In this document: positions 1 through 8,038 of the stretch, one piece after another
How the letters are laid out: every line of letters starts with the position of its first letter
Position numbering within the stretch: the stretch's first letter is position 1
Assembly: GCA_014859615.1 (NCBI GenBank)
Contig: JACUTX010000012.1
Coordinates: 1 to 24,397 of the forward strand
Length of the DNA: 24,397 nt
From: Desulfuromonadales bacterium
GTDB taxonomy: Bacteria > Desulfobacterota > Desulfuromonadia > Desulfuromonadales > UBA2294
Direction: 5' to 3'
The notes under the pieces: generated by a model
Told to the model about the DNA's origin: nothing
The model's input: the letters and a program-made list of their open reading frames with translations, nothing else
Database searches by the model: none
Translations under genes and position numbers: made by a program

Positions 1-935
1 GTGATGATCAGGTCGGCTCCGGCACGTTTCATTCCGAGGAGCGTCTCCATCATCACCCGGTCGCCATCGATCCACCCTTTGGCAGCGGCGGCCTTGATCA
101 TCGCATATTCACCGGAGACGTTGTACGCGACGAGTGGCAGATCAAAACGCTCCTTGATGTCGCGCAGGATATCGAGGTAGGCGAGCGCCGGTTTGACCAT
201 CAGAAAATCGGCACACTCCTGAACATCGAGCGCCGCTTCACGAAACGCCTCGATCCGGTTAGCCGGGTCCATCTGATAACTGCGCCGGTCGCCGAACTGT
301 GGAGTTGAATCGGCAGCATCACGAAACGGCCCGTAGTAGGCGCTGGCATATTTAACCGCGTAGCTCATGATCGGAATCTGGTTGAAGCCGTTGGCATCGA
401 GAATGTCCCGAATCGCCGCGACCCGACCATCCATCATATCGGACGGCGCGACCATGTCGGCTCCGGCCCGGGCATGCGAGAGCGCTTCGGCCGCAAGGAG
501 CTGCAGCGTCGCATCGTTGTCGACATCCCCATCCTTGATCACACCGCAGTGGCCATGATCGGTATATTCACACATGCAGACGTCGGTAATAACCGTCAAC
601 TCAGGGACTTCAGCCTTGATGGCGCGAATCGTCTCCTGGATGATGCCGGTTTCGCTGTAGGCATCCTGACCGACGGCATCTTTGTGCTCGGGGATCCCGA
701 ACAGGATAACGGCAGGGATACCGAGGGCATGAACCTCTTTGGCTTCAGCAACGATATATTCGATCGACTGCTGATAGATCCCGGGCATCGAAACAATCTC
801 ATTTTTGATCATTTTTCCAAAGGCGGAGAACATCGGATAGATCAGATCATCGACACGCAGGTGGGTTTCGCGAACCATACGGCGGATTGTTGCGGTGCGG
901 CGCAAGCGACGGCCGCGAAATTCAGGGAAAAACAT
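1..935 (-). CDS. hemB: Delta-aminolevulinic acid dehydratase (porphobilinogen synthase), 3' end cut off by window
   Basis: This cytosolic enzyme condenses two 5-aminolevulinate molecules to porphobilinogen, the second step after HemA in this operon. Reading the minus strand from ATG at 935 gives an open frame of 311 codons to the window edge, against a family length near 325, so only about the last 13-15 residues are missing. It opens MFFPEFRGRRLRRT, as in the family. The metal-site motif DVCMCEYTDHGHCG is present, with three cysteines, so the enzyme is expected to be a Zn-type form. The two active-site lysines lie in the YAVKYAS and FLMVKPAL segments. A good ribosome site (TTGGAGG) precedes the start. 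The gene lies 28 bases after cobA-hemD as the last visible gene of the operon. Identity is very secure. Confidence 0.97.
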   Translation of the reverse strand, partial: MFFPEFRGRRLRRTATIRRMVRETHLRVDDLIYPMFSAFGKMIKNEIVSMPGIYQQSIEYIVAEAKEVHALGIPAVILFGIPEHKDAVGQDAYSETGIIQETIRAIKAEVPELTVITDVCMCEYTDHGHCGVIKDGDVDNDATLQLLAAEALSHARAGADMVAPSDMMDGRVAAIRDILDANGFNQIPIMSYAVKYASAYYGPFRDAADSTPQFGDRRSYQMDPANRIEAFREAALDVQECADFLMVKPALAYLDILRDIKERFDLPLVAYNVSGEYAMIKAAAAKGWIDGDRVMMETLLGMKRAGADLII

Positions 936-963
936 TATGAACCTCCAAAAGGGGCTTAAATGG

Positions 964-2484
964 TTAATGTGCCTTTGTAAAATAGTTGGAGAGTGAATCG
1001 ACGAGAGCGTCCAGAGTCGATGGCGTCGATTCGGCCGCTATCTTCAGATTGTGACGAACCATGGTTGCGCTGGTCAGGGGACCGATGGAGAAGAGCGGCG
1101 TCGTTCCGAGCAATTTTGACGCATCCTCGCCGAGCAGAGCGATGAAGTTATCGACCGTTGACGAAGCGGTAAAAGTGACAGCGTCGATCTCCCCGTTTTG
1201 CAGCAGTGCGCGTAACGTTTCGCCATTGGCTGGCAGCCGACTGCTGTAAGCGACCGGCGCGGCGACTCTGGCCCCGGCAGCGGTGAGCTCGCGGGTAATA
1301 ATATCGCGGGCCAGTTCGGCATGCGGGTAGAGAATCCGTTTGTCGGCAACTCCGTGCTGCAACAGTTCAGCAACGACCCCTTCGGCACGAAAATCGGCGG
1401 CAACAAGATCGGCCTGCAGGCCGTACCGCTGCAACGCGTCGGCAGTTTTCGGACCGACCACGGCGACGATCGTGCCATACAGAGCCCGAACATCTTTGTT
1501 ATCGACCTTAAGCCGGGCAAAAAAAGCGTCAACGGCATTAGCCGAAGTCAGAACAAGATAGTCCGTCTCGGGGAGTCGGCCGATCGCCGCATCGAGTTCG
1601 GCGTAAGAGGGGGGAGGGGTGATCTCGATCACCGGGCAACAGATCGCTTCAGCCCCGGCAGCCTCGAGTTGAGCGCTGAAACTCCCACTCTGTGCGGCGG
1701 TACGGGTGACCAGCACCCGCTTGCCGAACAGCGGCCGGTTATCAAACCAACGCAGCGATTCACGCAACGCAACCACCTCGCCGACAAAAATCAGCGCCGG
1801 CGGCTTGAAATCGGCCGATCTGACCTGCTCGACAATCGTCGCGAGGGTGCCGGTGAGCGTCTCCTGCTTTGGAGTGGTTGCCCAGCGAATCGCAGCGACC
1901 GGTGTTTTTGGGCTGCGGCCATGAGCGATCAACTGCTCACAGATGGTTTCGAGGTTGGCCATCCCCATATAAAACACCAGAGTCCCGACGGCCGTCGATA
2001 ACTTCTCCCAATTCAGCGACGACATTTTCTTGGCAGGGTCTTCGTGACCGGTAACCAGACCAAGAGTTGTGGTGAAGTCCCGGTGAGTCATCGGAATGCC
2101 GGCATAAGCGGCTGCGGCAACAGCAGAGGTGACCCCCGGAACGATTTCAAACCGGATTCCGGCACTAGCCAGAGCCTGAGCTTCCTCACCCCCACGACCA
2201 AAAACAAAAGGATCCCCCCCTTTGAGGCGAACCACAACCTTTCCGGCGCGGGCCAGATCGAGCAGCAGGGCGGTTATCTTCTCCTGCGGGTAGTGGTGCA
2301 TCCCCTTGCGCTTGCCGACATAGATCCGTTCGGCATCGGCCGGGGCCTGTTCAAGTAAGCAGGGGTTGGAGAGGTAATCGTAGACCACCACATCGGCCAG
2401 CTGCAGGCAGTCGCGCCCTTTGACGGTTATCAGGCCGGGATCTCCAGGACCCGCACCAACAAGATAAACGATCCCCTGCTTCAT
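964..2484 (-). CDS. cobA-hemD: Fused uroporphyrinogen-III C-methyltransferase / uroporphyrinogen-III synthase
   Basis: A 506-residue two-domain protein. Residues 1 to about 245 are a SAM-dependent uroporphyrinogen-III methyltransferase (SUMT) that makes precorrin-2. Visible marks are the loop GAGPGDPGL (10-18), GGDPFVFGRGGEE (89-101) and the VPGVTSA segment. Residues from about 255 (GKRVLVTRT) to the end are the HemD fold, which closes hydroxymethylbilane to uroporphyrinogen III. HemD is poorly conserved, so that half is assigned by its opening motif, its length and its neighbours. The two halves act in sequence, so product can pass straight to methylation. The ATG at 2484 directly follows the hemC stop with no gap, which suggests coupled translation. 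CobA-HemD fusions are known in Firmicutes and in Geobacter-type bacteria. Confidence 0.95.
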   Translation of the reverse strand: MKQGIVYLVGAGPGDPGLITVKGRDCLQLADVVVYDYLSNPCLLEQAPADAERIYVGKRKGMHHYPQEKITALLLDLARAGKVVVRLKGGDPFVFGRGGEEAQALASAGIRFEIVPGVTSAVAAAAYAGIPMTHRDFTTTLGLVTGHEDPAKKMSSLNWEKLSTAVGTLVFYMGMANLETICEQLIAHGRSPKTPVAAIRWATTPKQETLTGTLATIVEQVRSADFKPPALIFVGEVVALRESLRWFDNRPLFGKRVLVTRTAAQSGSFSAQLEAAGAEAICCPVIEITPPPSYAELDAAIGRLPETDYLVLTSANAVDAFFARLKVDNKDVRALYGTIVAVVGPKTADALQRYGLQADLVAADFRAEGVVAELLQHGVADKRILYPHAELARDIITRELTAAGARVAAPVAYSSRLPANGETLRALLQNGEIDAVTFTASSTVDNFIALLGEDASKLLGTTPLFSIGPLTSATMVRHNLKIAAESTPSTLDALVDSLSNYFTKAH

Positions 2485-3447
2485 TCAAACGTCTTCTTTG
2501 CCGACGTTAAATGTTTCGTGCTGGTAGACTTCATTGAGGATTTTTCCGGCTCCCTGAATCAGCAAGTCGTCAGCGATCGATGTGCCGAGCTGCTCACACT
2601 GGTCGACCGGTCCGGTCACAGAAGTTTTCAGACACTTCACCCCTTCACAATCAGAGACAAAACCGGTCAGAGTCAGCTCGCCGTTGGCGACGGTGCCGTG
2701 ACAGGCGATCGGAACCTGACAACCCCCTTCGAGACGTTTCAGAAAAGCACGCTCACCCCGTACCGCCCAGTCGGTTTCCGGATGGTTGAAAAAATCGATC
2801 AGGCTGTTGATCTCATCGTCAACGATACGGCTCTCGATCCCGAGCGCCCCCTGGCCGATGGCCGGGATGGAGATTTGAACCGGCAGATATTCGCCAATCT
2901 GAGCATCGTAGCCGAGACGGTGCATGCCAGCCGCAGCGAGAATAACAGCGTCGAGGTTATCCTCGGTCAGCTTGTGAATCCGGGTCTGTACATTCCCCCG
3001 AATATCGATCATCTGCAGATCAGGGCGCAGATGCAGCAGTTGAGCTTTGCGACGCAGAGCGCTGGTGCCGATGCGGGCGCCTTGCGGCAGCTCTTTCCAG
3101 CTGGTCACACCGGGGCGCAGAACAACGATGTCACGGCAGTCTTCGCGCTCGGTGATGCATCGCAGCGCCAGTCCTTCAGGAAAAATGGTCGGAACATCTT
3201 TCATCGAATGAACGGCGATATCAATTTCGCCGCGCAGCATCGCTTCTTCTATCTCTTTGACGAACAGCCCTTTGCCGCCGACCATAGCGAGAGGAACATC
3301 CAGAATTTTGTCCCCTTGCGTTTTAATCTTGGTCAGGGTCACTTCCATCTCCGGGTAGCGTTTTTCCAGCTCGGACTTGACCCAGTTGGCCTGCCAGAGC
3401 GCCAGTTCACTGGCACGAGTGCCGATTCGCATTACTTTTTTGGCCAT
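2485..3447 (-). CDS. hemC: Hydroxymethylbilane synthase (porphobilinogen deaminase)
   Basis: A 320-residue cytosolic enzyme that polymerises four porphobilinogens into hydroxymethylbilane. The N-terminal RIGTRASELALWQANWV, the middle HSMKDVPT and GTSALRRKAQL, and LEGGCQVPIA with the dipyrromethane-cofactor cysteine (C243) are all present. Length is normal for the family (about 310). The ATG at 3447 gives MAKKVMRIGTR and overlaps the end of hemA by 16 bases. An alternative ATG at 3432 (MRIGTR) overlaps the hemA stop as TAATG. Either way translation is probably coupled to hemA. Followed immediately by cobA-hemD. Confidence 0.97.
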   Translation of the reverse strand: MAKKVMRIGTRASELALWQANWVKSELEKRYPEMEVTLTKIKTQGDKILDVPLAMVGGKGLFVKEIEEAMLRGEIDIAVHSMKDVPTIFPEGLALRCITEREDCRDIVVLRPGVTSWKELPQGARIGTSALRRKAQLLHLRPDLQMIDIRGNVQTRIHKLTEDNLDAVILAAAGMHRLGYDAQIGEYLPVQISIPAIGQGALGIESRIVDDEINSLIDFFNHPETDWAVRGERAFLKRLEGGCQVPIACHGTVANGELTLTGFVSDCEGVKCLKTSVTGPVDQCEQLGTSIADDLLIQGAGKILNEVYQHETFNVGKEDV

Positions 3448-4784
3448 TGGACTTGTGACTCCTTTATCGCTTGGTCATTAAATTCTTCGAGAGAGGCCTT
3501 CTGGTCTGCCACCGGTTCTGGCGGAGCGAGATCGAACAGAGTGCGCACGGCGTCCACATAAACGTCGCATGATGTATCGTCGCTACACTGTTTGAGCACG
3601 GTCACCGGATGGTGCAGCGCTTTATTTATAATTGCCGACGTCATCGCTTCGATCGCCTTGCGCTCTTTTGTACCGAGGGCTTCGAAACGAGACAGGGTCT
3701 TTGCGACTTCGTCTTTGCGGATCTGTTCAAATTTGCTGCGCAGTGCAACGATGGTCGGTACGACATCGAGAGTTCCGAGCCATTGGTGAAATTGATCGAC
3801 TTCGGCCAAAACCAGAATCTCAGCTTTTTTTGCCTCCTTCTGCCGCTCTTTCATATTGGCCTGTATGACTTCCTGCAGATCATCGACATCATAGAGATAA
3901 ATATTATCAATATCGTTGATGCGCGGGTCGATATCACGCGGGACGGCGATGTCGATCAAAAACATCGGCCGGTTGCGGCGTTTCTTGATGACCGCTTCGA
4001 GCGTAGCGTGTTCAAGTACAAAATCGGGAGCGCCGGTCGATGCGAGGACGATATCGACCTGATCAAGGTGATCGGCAAAATTTTCGAACAGGACCGGCCG
4101 GCCGCTGAACTCCAGAGCCAGTTTTTCGGCTCGGGCAAAGGTCCGGTTGGTGACCAGAACATTGGTGACCCCGTTATTGACAAAATGCCGGGCCGCCAGT
4201 TCACACATCTCGCCGGCGCCGATCAGCATGACGGTTTTATTTTCGAGCTGTCCAAAGATCTTGCGTGCCAGTTCAACGGCGGCAAAAGAGACGGAGACGG
4301 CATTGCTGGCAATTTCAGTTTCGGTCCTGACCCGTTTGGCGACGGAAAACGCCTTGTGCAAAAAACGATTGAGAATCAGGCCGACGGTCTTGAACTCTGT
4401 CGCATAGCCGTAAGCGGTCTTGATCTGACCGAGGATCTGGGGCTCACCGACGATCATCGAATCGAGGCTGGAAGCGACCCGGAACAGGTGATGGATCGCC
4501 TCCCCGCCAGTGTAGTCATAAAGATGCGGGTTGAGTTCGTCGGGCTCAATATTATGAAATTCGGCTAAAAAACGCCTGATCTGGGCCACGGCGCTCTCGG
4601 TGTCACGGCTGGTGGCGTAAATTTCGACGCGATTGCAGGTCGAAACAACCACCGTTTCAGCAATTGAAGGGAGTGTCAGGAGTTGGTGTAACGGCTCCTG
4701 CATCGCCGTCGGGGCGAACGCGACCCGTTCACGGATATGAACCGGGGCGGTTTTATGACTAAGTCCAACAACTAGAATATTCAT
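3432..4784 (-). CDS. hemA: Glutamyl-tRNA reductase
   Basis: A 450-residue NADPH-dependent enzyme that reduces glutamyl-tRNA(Glu) to glutamate-1-semialdehyde, the committed step of C5-pathway tetrapyrrole synthesis. The sequence shows GLSHKTAPV at 7-15, the catalytic cysteine C50 in STCNRVEIY, the substrate-binding stretch HLFRVASSLDSMIVGEPQIL (99-118), the nucleotide-binding GAGEM (189-193) and a C-terminal helical dimerisation region. The glutamate-1-semialdehyde aminotransferase hemL that would follow it is not in this window. It lies 23 bases after the CcsA-type gene and overlaps hemC. The ribosome site is weak (GGAAA). Confidence 0.97.
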   Translation of the reverse strand: MNILVVGLSHKTAPVHIRERVAFAPTAMQEPLHQLLTLPSIAETVVVSTCNRVEIYATSRDTESAVAQIRRFLAEFHNIEPDELNPHLYDYTGGEAIHHLFRVASSLDSMIVGEPQILGQIKTAYGYATEFKTVGLILNRFLHKAFSVAKRVRTETEIASNAVSVSFAAVELARKIFGQLENKTVMLIGAGEMCELAARHFVNNGVTNVLVTNRTFARAEKLALEFSGRPVLFENFADHLDQVDIVLASTGAPDFVLEHATLEAVIKKRRNRPMFLIDIAVPRDIDPRINDIDNIYLYDVDDLQEVIQANMKERQKEAKKAEILVLAEVDQFHQWLGTLDVVPTIVALRSKFEQIRKDEVAKTLSRFEALGTKERKAIEAMTSAIINKALHHPVTVLKQCSDDTSCDVYVDAVRTLFDLAPPEPVADQKASLEEFNDQAIKESQVQWPKK

Positions 4785-4807
4785 GACGGGTTTCCGTATC
4801 GCCCTGC

Positions 4808-5647
4808 TTAACGAAGGCTTTTAAAGGCATCGAAACTGTGTTCGTCCGACAGCATCAGGTTGACGCCGAAAAGCGAGAAAATCAGGAAGATAAAGCCGAT
4901 GATGGCAACGATCGCCGCACGACGACCGCGCCAACCGACATTCAGGCGACCGTGCAGCAATGCCGCATAAAGAAACCAGGTCACCAGCGCCGAAGTCTCT
5001 TTTGGATCCCAGCGCCAGTAGCCACCCCAGGCCTGATTCGCCCAGACTGCGCCGGTGATAATCGCCATGGTCATCAACGGAAAGCCAAAACTGAGGCAGC
5101 GGTAGTTGATGATATCGAGAATATCGAGCGAGGGGAGCCGATAATAGAGACCGGAAAAACTCTTGGTTTTCAACATCCGTTCCTGCAGCAGGTACATGAT
5201 CCCGACTAAAAAGGCGAGTGTGAAGACGGCGTACCCTGCGAAAGCCAAGGTCACATGAACCGGGAACCACCAGCTGTCGAGCATCGGATTCTGGTGTGGT
5301 ACTTCGTAAAAGATGACACCACCGGCAAGCAGCATGATAACCGCCAGGGGGCAGACCATAACACCGAGACTATCGAGCCGATAGCGCAGATCGATCAGCA
5401 GATAACTGCCAATCAGCATCCAGGCGAAAAAAGAGAGCGCTTCATGCAGATTCGCTACCGGCGTCTGCCCCACTTCTGCGTAGCGCGTGGCCAGGGTTGC
5501 GGTGTGAACCAGAAGACCGATAAGCAGGGTGCCGCGCGCGTAATTGCCGAGCGAGGTACGGCGCAGCAGAACATCGATCAGAAACAGAATTGTGGCCGCA
5601 ATGTAGACCACCAGAGTAATCTTGTACAACATGATATTGACGCTCAT
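4808..5647 (-). CDS. ccsA: Cytochrome c assembly (CcsA/ResC/HemX-type) integral membrane protein
   Basis: A 279-residue polytopic inner-membrane protein with about eight hydrophobic segments. It carries the tryptophan-rich heme-handling motif WGGYWRWDPKETSALVTW (residues 207-224) of the CcmC/CcmF/CcsA family. Several histidines (H48, H68, H131, H232) are candidate heme ligands. In System II maturation this protein presents heme to apocytochromes c outside the membrane together with CcsB/ResB, which is not in this window. In many heme operons the same slot beside hemA is annotated hemX. The presence of the complete motif favours a cytochrome c assembly role, but I cannot tell the two uses apart from sequence. 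Its ATG overlaps the preceding stop as ATGA (5644-5647). Confidence 0.87.
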   Translation of the reverse strand: MSVNIMLYKITLVVYIAATILFLIDVLLRRTSLGNYARGTLLIGLLVHTATLATRYAEVGQTPVANLHEALSFFAWMLIGSYLLIDLRYRLDSLGVMVCPLAVIMLLAGGVIFYEVPHQNPMLDSWWFPVHVTLAFAGYAVFTLAFLVGIMYLLQERMLKTKSFSGLYYRLPSLDILDIINYRCLSFGFPLMTMAIITGAVWANQAWGGYWRWDPKETSALVTWFLYAALLHGRLNVGWRGRRAAIVAIIGFIFLIFSLFGVNLMLSDEHSFDAFKSLR

Positions 5648-6309
5648 GACGCCCCTTTCGGTAGATCGATATCGAAATCGGCCAAGGTGACTTGCCCTTT
5701 AAACGCGAATTCGAACAGGAGTTCAATGCCAGCCCTGTCCCCCGATTCCAGCAGTCGAATCAGCCCCCGCTCCAGAAGGAGTAATAAAATCTGCCGATTA
5801 TATAAGGGGTCAGAGTCGCTTGTCAACCGCAGAGAGCGGAGCCTGGCCGCAATCTGAAGAAACAGTCCCCATCCCGGGCCAAGAGAGCGTTCTATGCTGT
5901 CGCGGATGAGAGCTGCCGCCGCCGGACTTTTCCCCGCCGTGCCAACGGCGATCGTCAAGGCATCGCGCCGCAGGAGAGCCGGCAGAGTAAAATCACTCTC
6001 CTGCGGATCATCAGCGATATTGGCCCATACCCCTCTTTTTTTTGCGGCTGCAGCGATCTCTCGATTCGTCTGAGAACTCCCGGTCGCGGCGAAGACCAGC
6101 GCCGCACCGTCGAGATCAGACGCTACAAACGAGCGGCAGATCGTGGTGATCTGTGCTGGCAGTCTCTGGATATCGGCATCCGGAGCGATCAGCACAATAT
6201 CAGCGCCGGTCGGCAGGAGCGACTGCAGCTTGCGTCGACCGACCGGTCCGACGCCGACAATAACGCAGCGCCGCCCTTTGAGTTGCAGCATCACCGGGTA
6301 GTCGATCAT
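5644..6309 (-). CDS. Precorrin-2 dehydrogenase / sirohydrochlorin ferrochelatase-type protein (Met8/SirC/CysG N-terminal family)
   Basis: A 221-residue cytosolic protein expected to oxidise precorrin-2, made by the CobA half of the fusion downstream, to sirohydrochlorin with NAD+. It opens YPVMLQLKGRRCVIVGVGPVGRRKL with the dinucleotide loop GVGPVG at 19-24. The NIADDP stretch (97-102) matches the conserved Asp pair of CysG/Met8, and AVGTAGKSP follows. Whether it also inserts iron, as Met8 and CysG do, or only dehydrogenates, as Bacillus SirC does, cannot be read from the sequence. The start has a good ribosome site (GGAG). It overlaps the CcsA-type gene by four bases. Confidence 0.9.
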   Translation of the reverse strand: MIDYPVMLQLKGRRCVIVGVGPVGRRKLQSLLPTGADIVLIAPDADIQRLPAQITTICRSFVASDLDGAALVFAATGSSQTNREIAAAAKKRGVWANIADDPQESDFTLPALLRRDALTIAVGTAGKSPAAAALIRDSIERSLGPGWGLFLQIAARLRSLRLTSDSDPLYNRQILLLLLERGLIRLLESGDRAGIELLFEFAFKGQVTLADFDIDLPKGAS

Positions 6310-6335
6310 ATTTGCTCCGGGTTTTACAGGGGGGG

Positions 6336-6908
6336 TTAAAATCCGAACAGTTCGGCTTCAATCAGTTCACACAAAAGAATCCCGAAAAAAACCGCTCCTT
6401 CGATCCCTCGGGCAGGTGGGACTTGTGGAAAACAGAATAAATAGTCGGAATCTTTCCCGTCGCTTTCCGAACCGAGCAGCAGTTTGGCTGTACGGCACTC
6501 CAGATCACGAGCCGTCAGCAACCCTTCGCGAACCGCGGCATCATGGCGAACATCATCAAATGCCAGCACAATATCACCGGGACGGGCGATAGCGCGCAAT
6601 TGGCGTGAAAAAAACTGCTCGCCCAGATTGTCGGCAATCAGGGCGGTCGCCAGTGTGGTATTTTGACAGAGATCGATGGCTGGCAGCATCGGACGATCAT
6701 GTGCCAGGCGGTGTGCCAGCAGATTCGCAACCAGTGTAGCGACCGTGCCGAGATTTCCACTTGCCATAACGAGGAGACGACCGTCACCGTGAAATGCCCG
6801 GACGACTTCCTGGCCAAAATCCTGAATTGCCTGAGTATGATTGAGCAGAATTTCATTCAGCAGAAATTTCTGATCCTCGGCTGTTCTTGTCAGTTTATCG
6901 TAGATCAT
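6336..6908 (-). CDS. SIS-domain protein, phosphoheptose isomerase (GmhA/DiaA)-like, catalytic residues not conserved
   Basis: A 190-residue protein with the length and layout of GmhA/DiaA. It has an N-terminal helix pair, a RAFHGDGRLLVMASGNLGT segment where the family has the GNGGS sugar-phosphate loop, RPMLPAIDL, RPGDIVLAF, and a closing LIEAELF helix. Key features differ: the loop reads SGNLGT, the STSGNS motif is replaced by AFDDVRHD, and the glutamate and histidine used for catalysis in GmhA have no counterpart I can see. A regulatory, DiaA-like or novel ligand-binding role is therefore possible. I chose ATG 6908 because GAGG sits five bases before it. An upstream in-frame ATG at 6968 would place the promoter inside the gene. 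It is the first gene of the heme operon. Confidence 0.75.
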   Translation of the reverse strand: MIYDKLTRTAEDQKFLLNEILLNHTQAIQDFGQEVVRAFHGDGRLLVMASGNLGTVATLVANLLAHRLAHDRPMLPAIDLCQNTTLATALIADNLGEQFFSRQLRAIARPGDIVLAFDDVRHDAAVREGLLTARDLECRTAKLLLGSESDGKDSDYLFCFPQVPPARGIEGAVFFGILLCELIEAELFGF

Positions 6909-6939
6909 CACCACCTCATCCGTTATACTTTTCTGCGAC

Positions 6940-6968
6940 ATAATAGAAACCATGAGAGAGCCTGTCAA
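6940..6968 (-). promoter_or_regulatory. Sigma-70 promoter of the tetrapyrrole operon
   Basis: On the minus strand TTGACA (6968-6963), a 17-base spacer and TATTAT (6945-6940) form a near-consensus promoter. Transcription would start near 6933, leaving about 25 bases of leader before ATG 6908. No other comparably good promoter is seen between here and hemB, so the seven genes probably share it. Confidence 0.8.
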
Positions 6969-6995
6969 GAACAGTGACCCGCGATGAATTAGAAG

Positions 6996-7063
6996 TTGAT
7001 TTTTTTGGTCTGTAAATTATGCTTGGCAGTAGAGTTGACGTCTCATAAAATAACTGCTATCCC
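6996..7063 (+). promoter_or_regulatory. Candidate promoter region of trxA
   Basis: Two candidates are visible: TTGATT (6996-7001), 16 bases, TATGCT (7018-7023); and TTGACG (7035-7040), 17 bases, TATCCC (7058-7063). Both are imperfect and I cannot choose between them. The region is shared with the divergent heme-operon promoter. Confidence 0.4.
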
Positions 7064-7103
7064 TTCAAACCCGATAACGGATAGATAAAAGGAGAAGAAC
7101 ATT

Positions 7104-7433
7104 ATGGCGAGTGACAAAGTGATTCAACTGACTGATGATTCGTTTGAAACCGAGGTGTTGAAATCCTCGACCCCGGTATTGGTCGATTTCTGGGCAACCT
7201 GGTGCGCGCCGTGCAAGGCGATCGGTCCGCTTCTCGATGAACTGGCAGAGGAGTATGACGGTAAAGTGAAGATTGCCAAAGTGAACGTCGATGACAATCA
7301 GGCGACCCCCGGCCAGTTCGGAGTGCGCGGTATTCCGACGCTGATACTGTTCAAGGATGGTCAAATCGTCGATCAGGTCGTTGGCGCCGTGCCAAAAAAT
7401 CAGCTCGAAGGGTTGTTGCAGAAAGTCCTCTGA
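7104..7433 (+). CDS. trxA: Thioredoxin
   Basis: A 109-residue cytosolic disulfide reductase of the standard thioredoxin length. The redox motif WCAPC occupies residues 33-37 (the common thioredoxin form is WCGPC, so the central pair is CA-PC here), preceded by VLVDFWA. The cis-proline loop GIPT is at 76-79 and the conserved FKDGQ follows. A strong ribosome site (AGGAGA) precedes the ATG. It is a single-gene unit with its own terminator. It lies divergent from the heme operon, whose HemA and CcsA partners depend on thiol chemistry, but there is no direct evidence of a shared role. Confidence 0.97.
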   Translation: MASDKVIQLTDDSFETEVLKSSTPVLVDFWATWCAPCKAIGPLLDELAEEYDGKVKIAKVNVDDNQATPGQFGVRGIPTLILFKDGQIVDQVVGAVPKNQLEGLLQKVL

Positions 7434-7460
7434 GCATCAAAAGTGGTCGATATCGCTGTT

Positions 7461-7500
7461 GCAACGGGCCCGTCAGACGTGTCGGGCCCGTTGCTGTTTT
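7461..7500 (+). terminator. Rho-independent terminator of trxA
   Basis: A perfect 12-base stem, GCAACGGGCCCG (7461-7472) paired with CGGGCCCGTTGC (7483-7494), with a 10-base loop and followed by TGTTTT. It starts 28 bases after the trxA stop. On the minus strand there is no T tract, so it probably stops mainly plus-strand transcription, though the hairpin also lies just after darP. Confidence 0.9.
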
Positions 7501-7504
7501 AACT

Positions 7505-8038
7505 CTACTCTTCCGGCGATTCTGACATCTTGCGCAGCTGACGAAAAATGTCGCGATACGATTTTTTATCCCCGGTCGTATGAACATTACGGGCCAGCCT
7601 GGCCAGTTTATTGTGGTGAATCAAAGGATAACTCTGGTTAATTTCGAGCAAGGCTGCGTCGAAGGTTGCCTGCGTGCAGAGCCGATCGCGCAGCTGTTCA
7701 AGCTCGTGAAAAGCCTGCGTCTGCTGCTGATGGGCCTCATTATCGTCGCTGAGAAAGGCGTCGATTTCGTCGAGACGATCATAACGTCTGAGCCGGGCAG
7801 CAAAATGTTTGATCTGCCGTTTGCGCGAACCGTGCCCTTTGGTAGCGCGAGCCAACAAAAGCTCCTGCAGCAAGGCAGCGTCAAGCGGCAAGCTGCCGAG
7901 AGCCGATTCCGAAAGCTCTGTCAGCTGCAGTGCCGTCTCTTCAATCGCCTTGGCGACCCGCTTGGCTTCAGTGCGCCCCCGCCCTTCCTGTTTTTTCTCG
8001 TCCGGTTTGATCTCTTCTTGTCCCGGTTCATCTTTCAT
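7505..8038 (-). CDS. darP: Ribosome-associated assembly factor DarP (YjgA, DUF615)
   Basis: A 177-residue, highly charged, mostly helical protein matching the YjgA family along its length: SLPLDAALLQELLLAR, then GSRKRQIKHFAARLRR, then HELEQLRDRL, and a C-terminal RDIFRQLRKM. E. coli YjgA (183 residues) binds late 50S precursors. The ATG at 8038 overlaps the dtd stop as TGATG. The frame stays open upstream to 8236 but that extension runs antisense-like through dtd and has no family similarity. It is the last gene of the dapF operon. Confidence 0.9.
   Translation of the reverse strand: MKDEPGQEEIKPDEKKQEGRGRTEAKRVAKAIEETALQLTELSESALGSLPLDAALLQELLLARATKGHGSRKRQIKHFAARLRRYDRLDEIDAFLSDDNEAHQQQTQAFHELEQLRDRLCTQATFDAALLEINQSYPLIHHNKLARLARNVHTTGDKKSYRDIFRQLRKMSESPEE

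Noticed and set aside
474..959. Plus-strand frame of 161 codons at the left end
   Set aside because: Antisense to hemB, whose frame is intact and carries the metal-site motif.
1321..2001. Plus-strand frame of 226 codons opposite cobA-hemD
   Set aside because: Shadow of the fused SUMT/HemD gene, without any domain.
2518..3561. Long plus-strand open frame (347 codons) opposite hemC and the end of hemA
   Set aside because: The minus strand encodes clear HemC and HemA with all catalytic motifs. The antisense frame has no family motif and is a codon-bias shadow.
3609..4568. Long plus-strand open frame (319 codons) opposite hemA
   Set aside because: Fully antisense to a well-supported glutamyl-tRNA reductase, with no ribosome site or recognisable domain.
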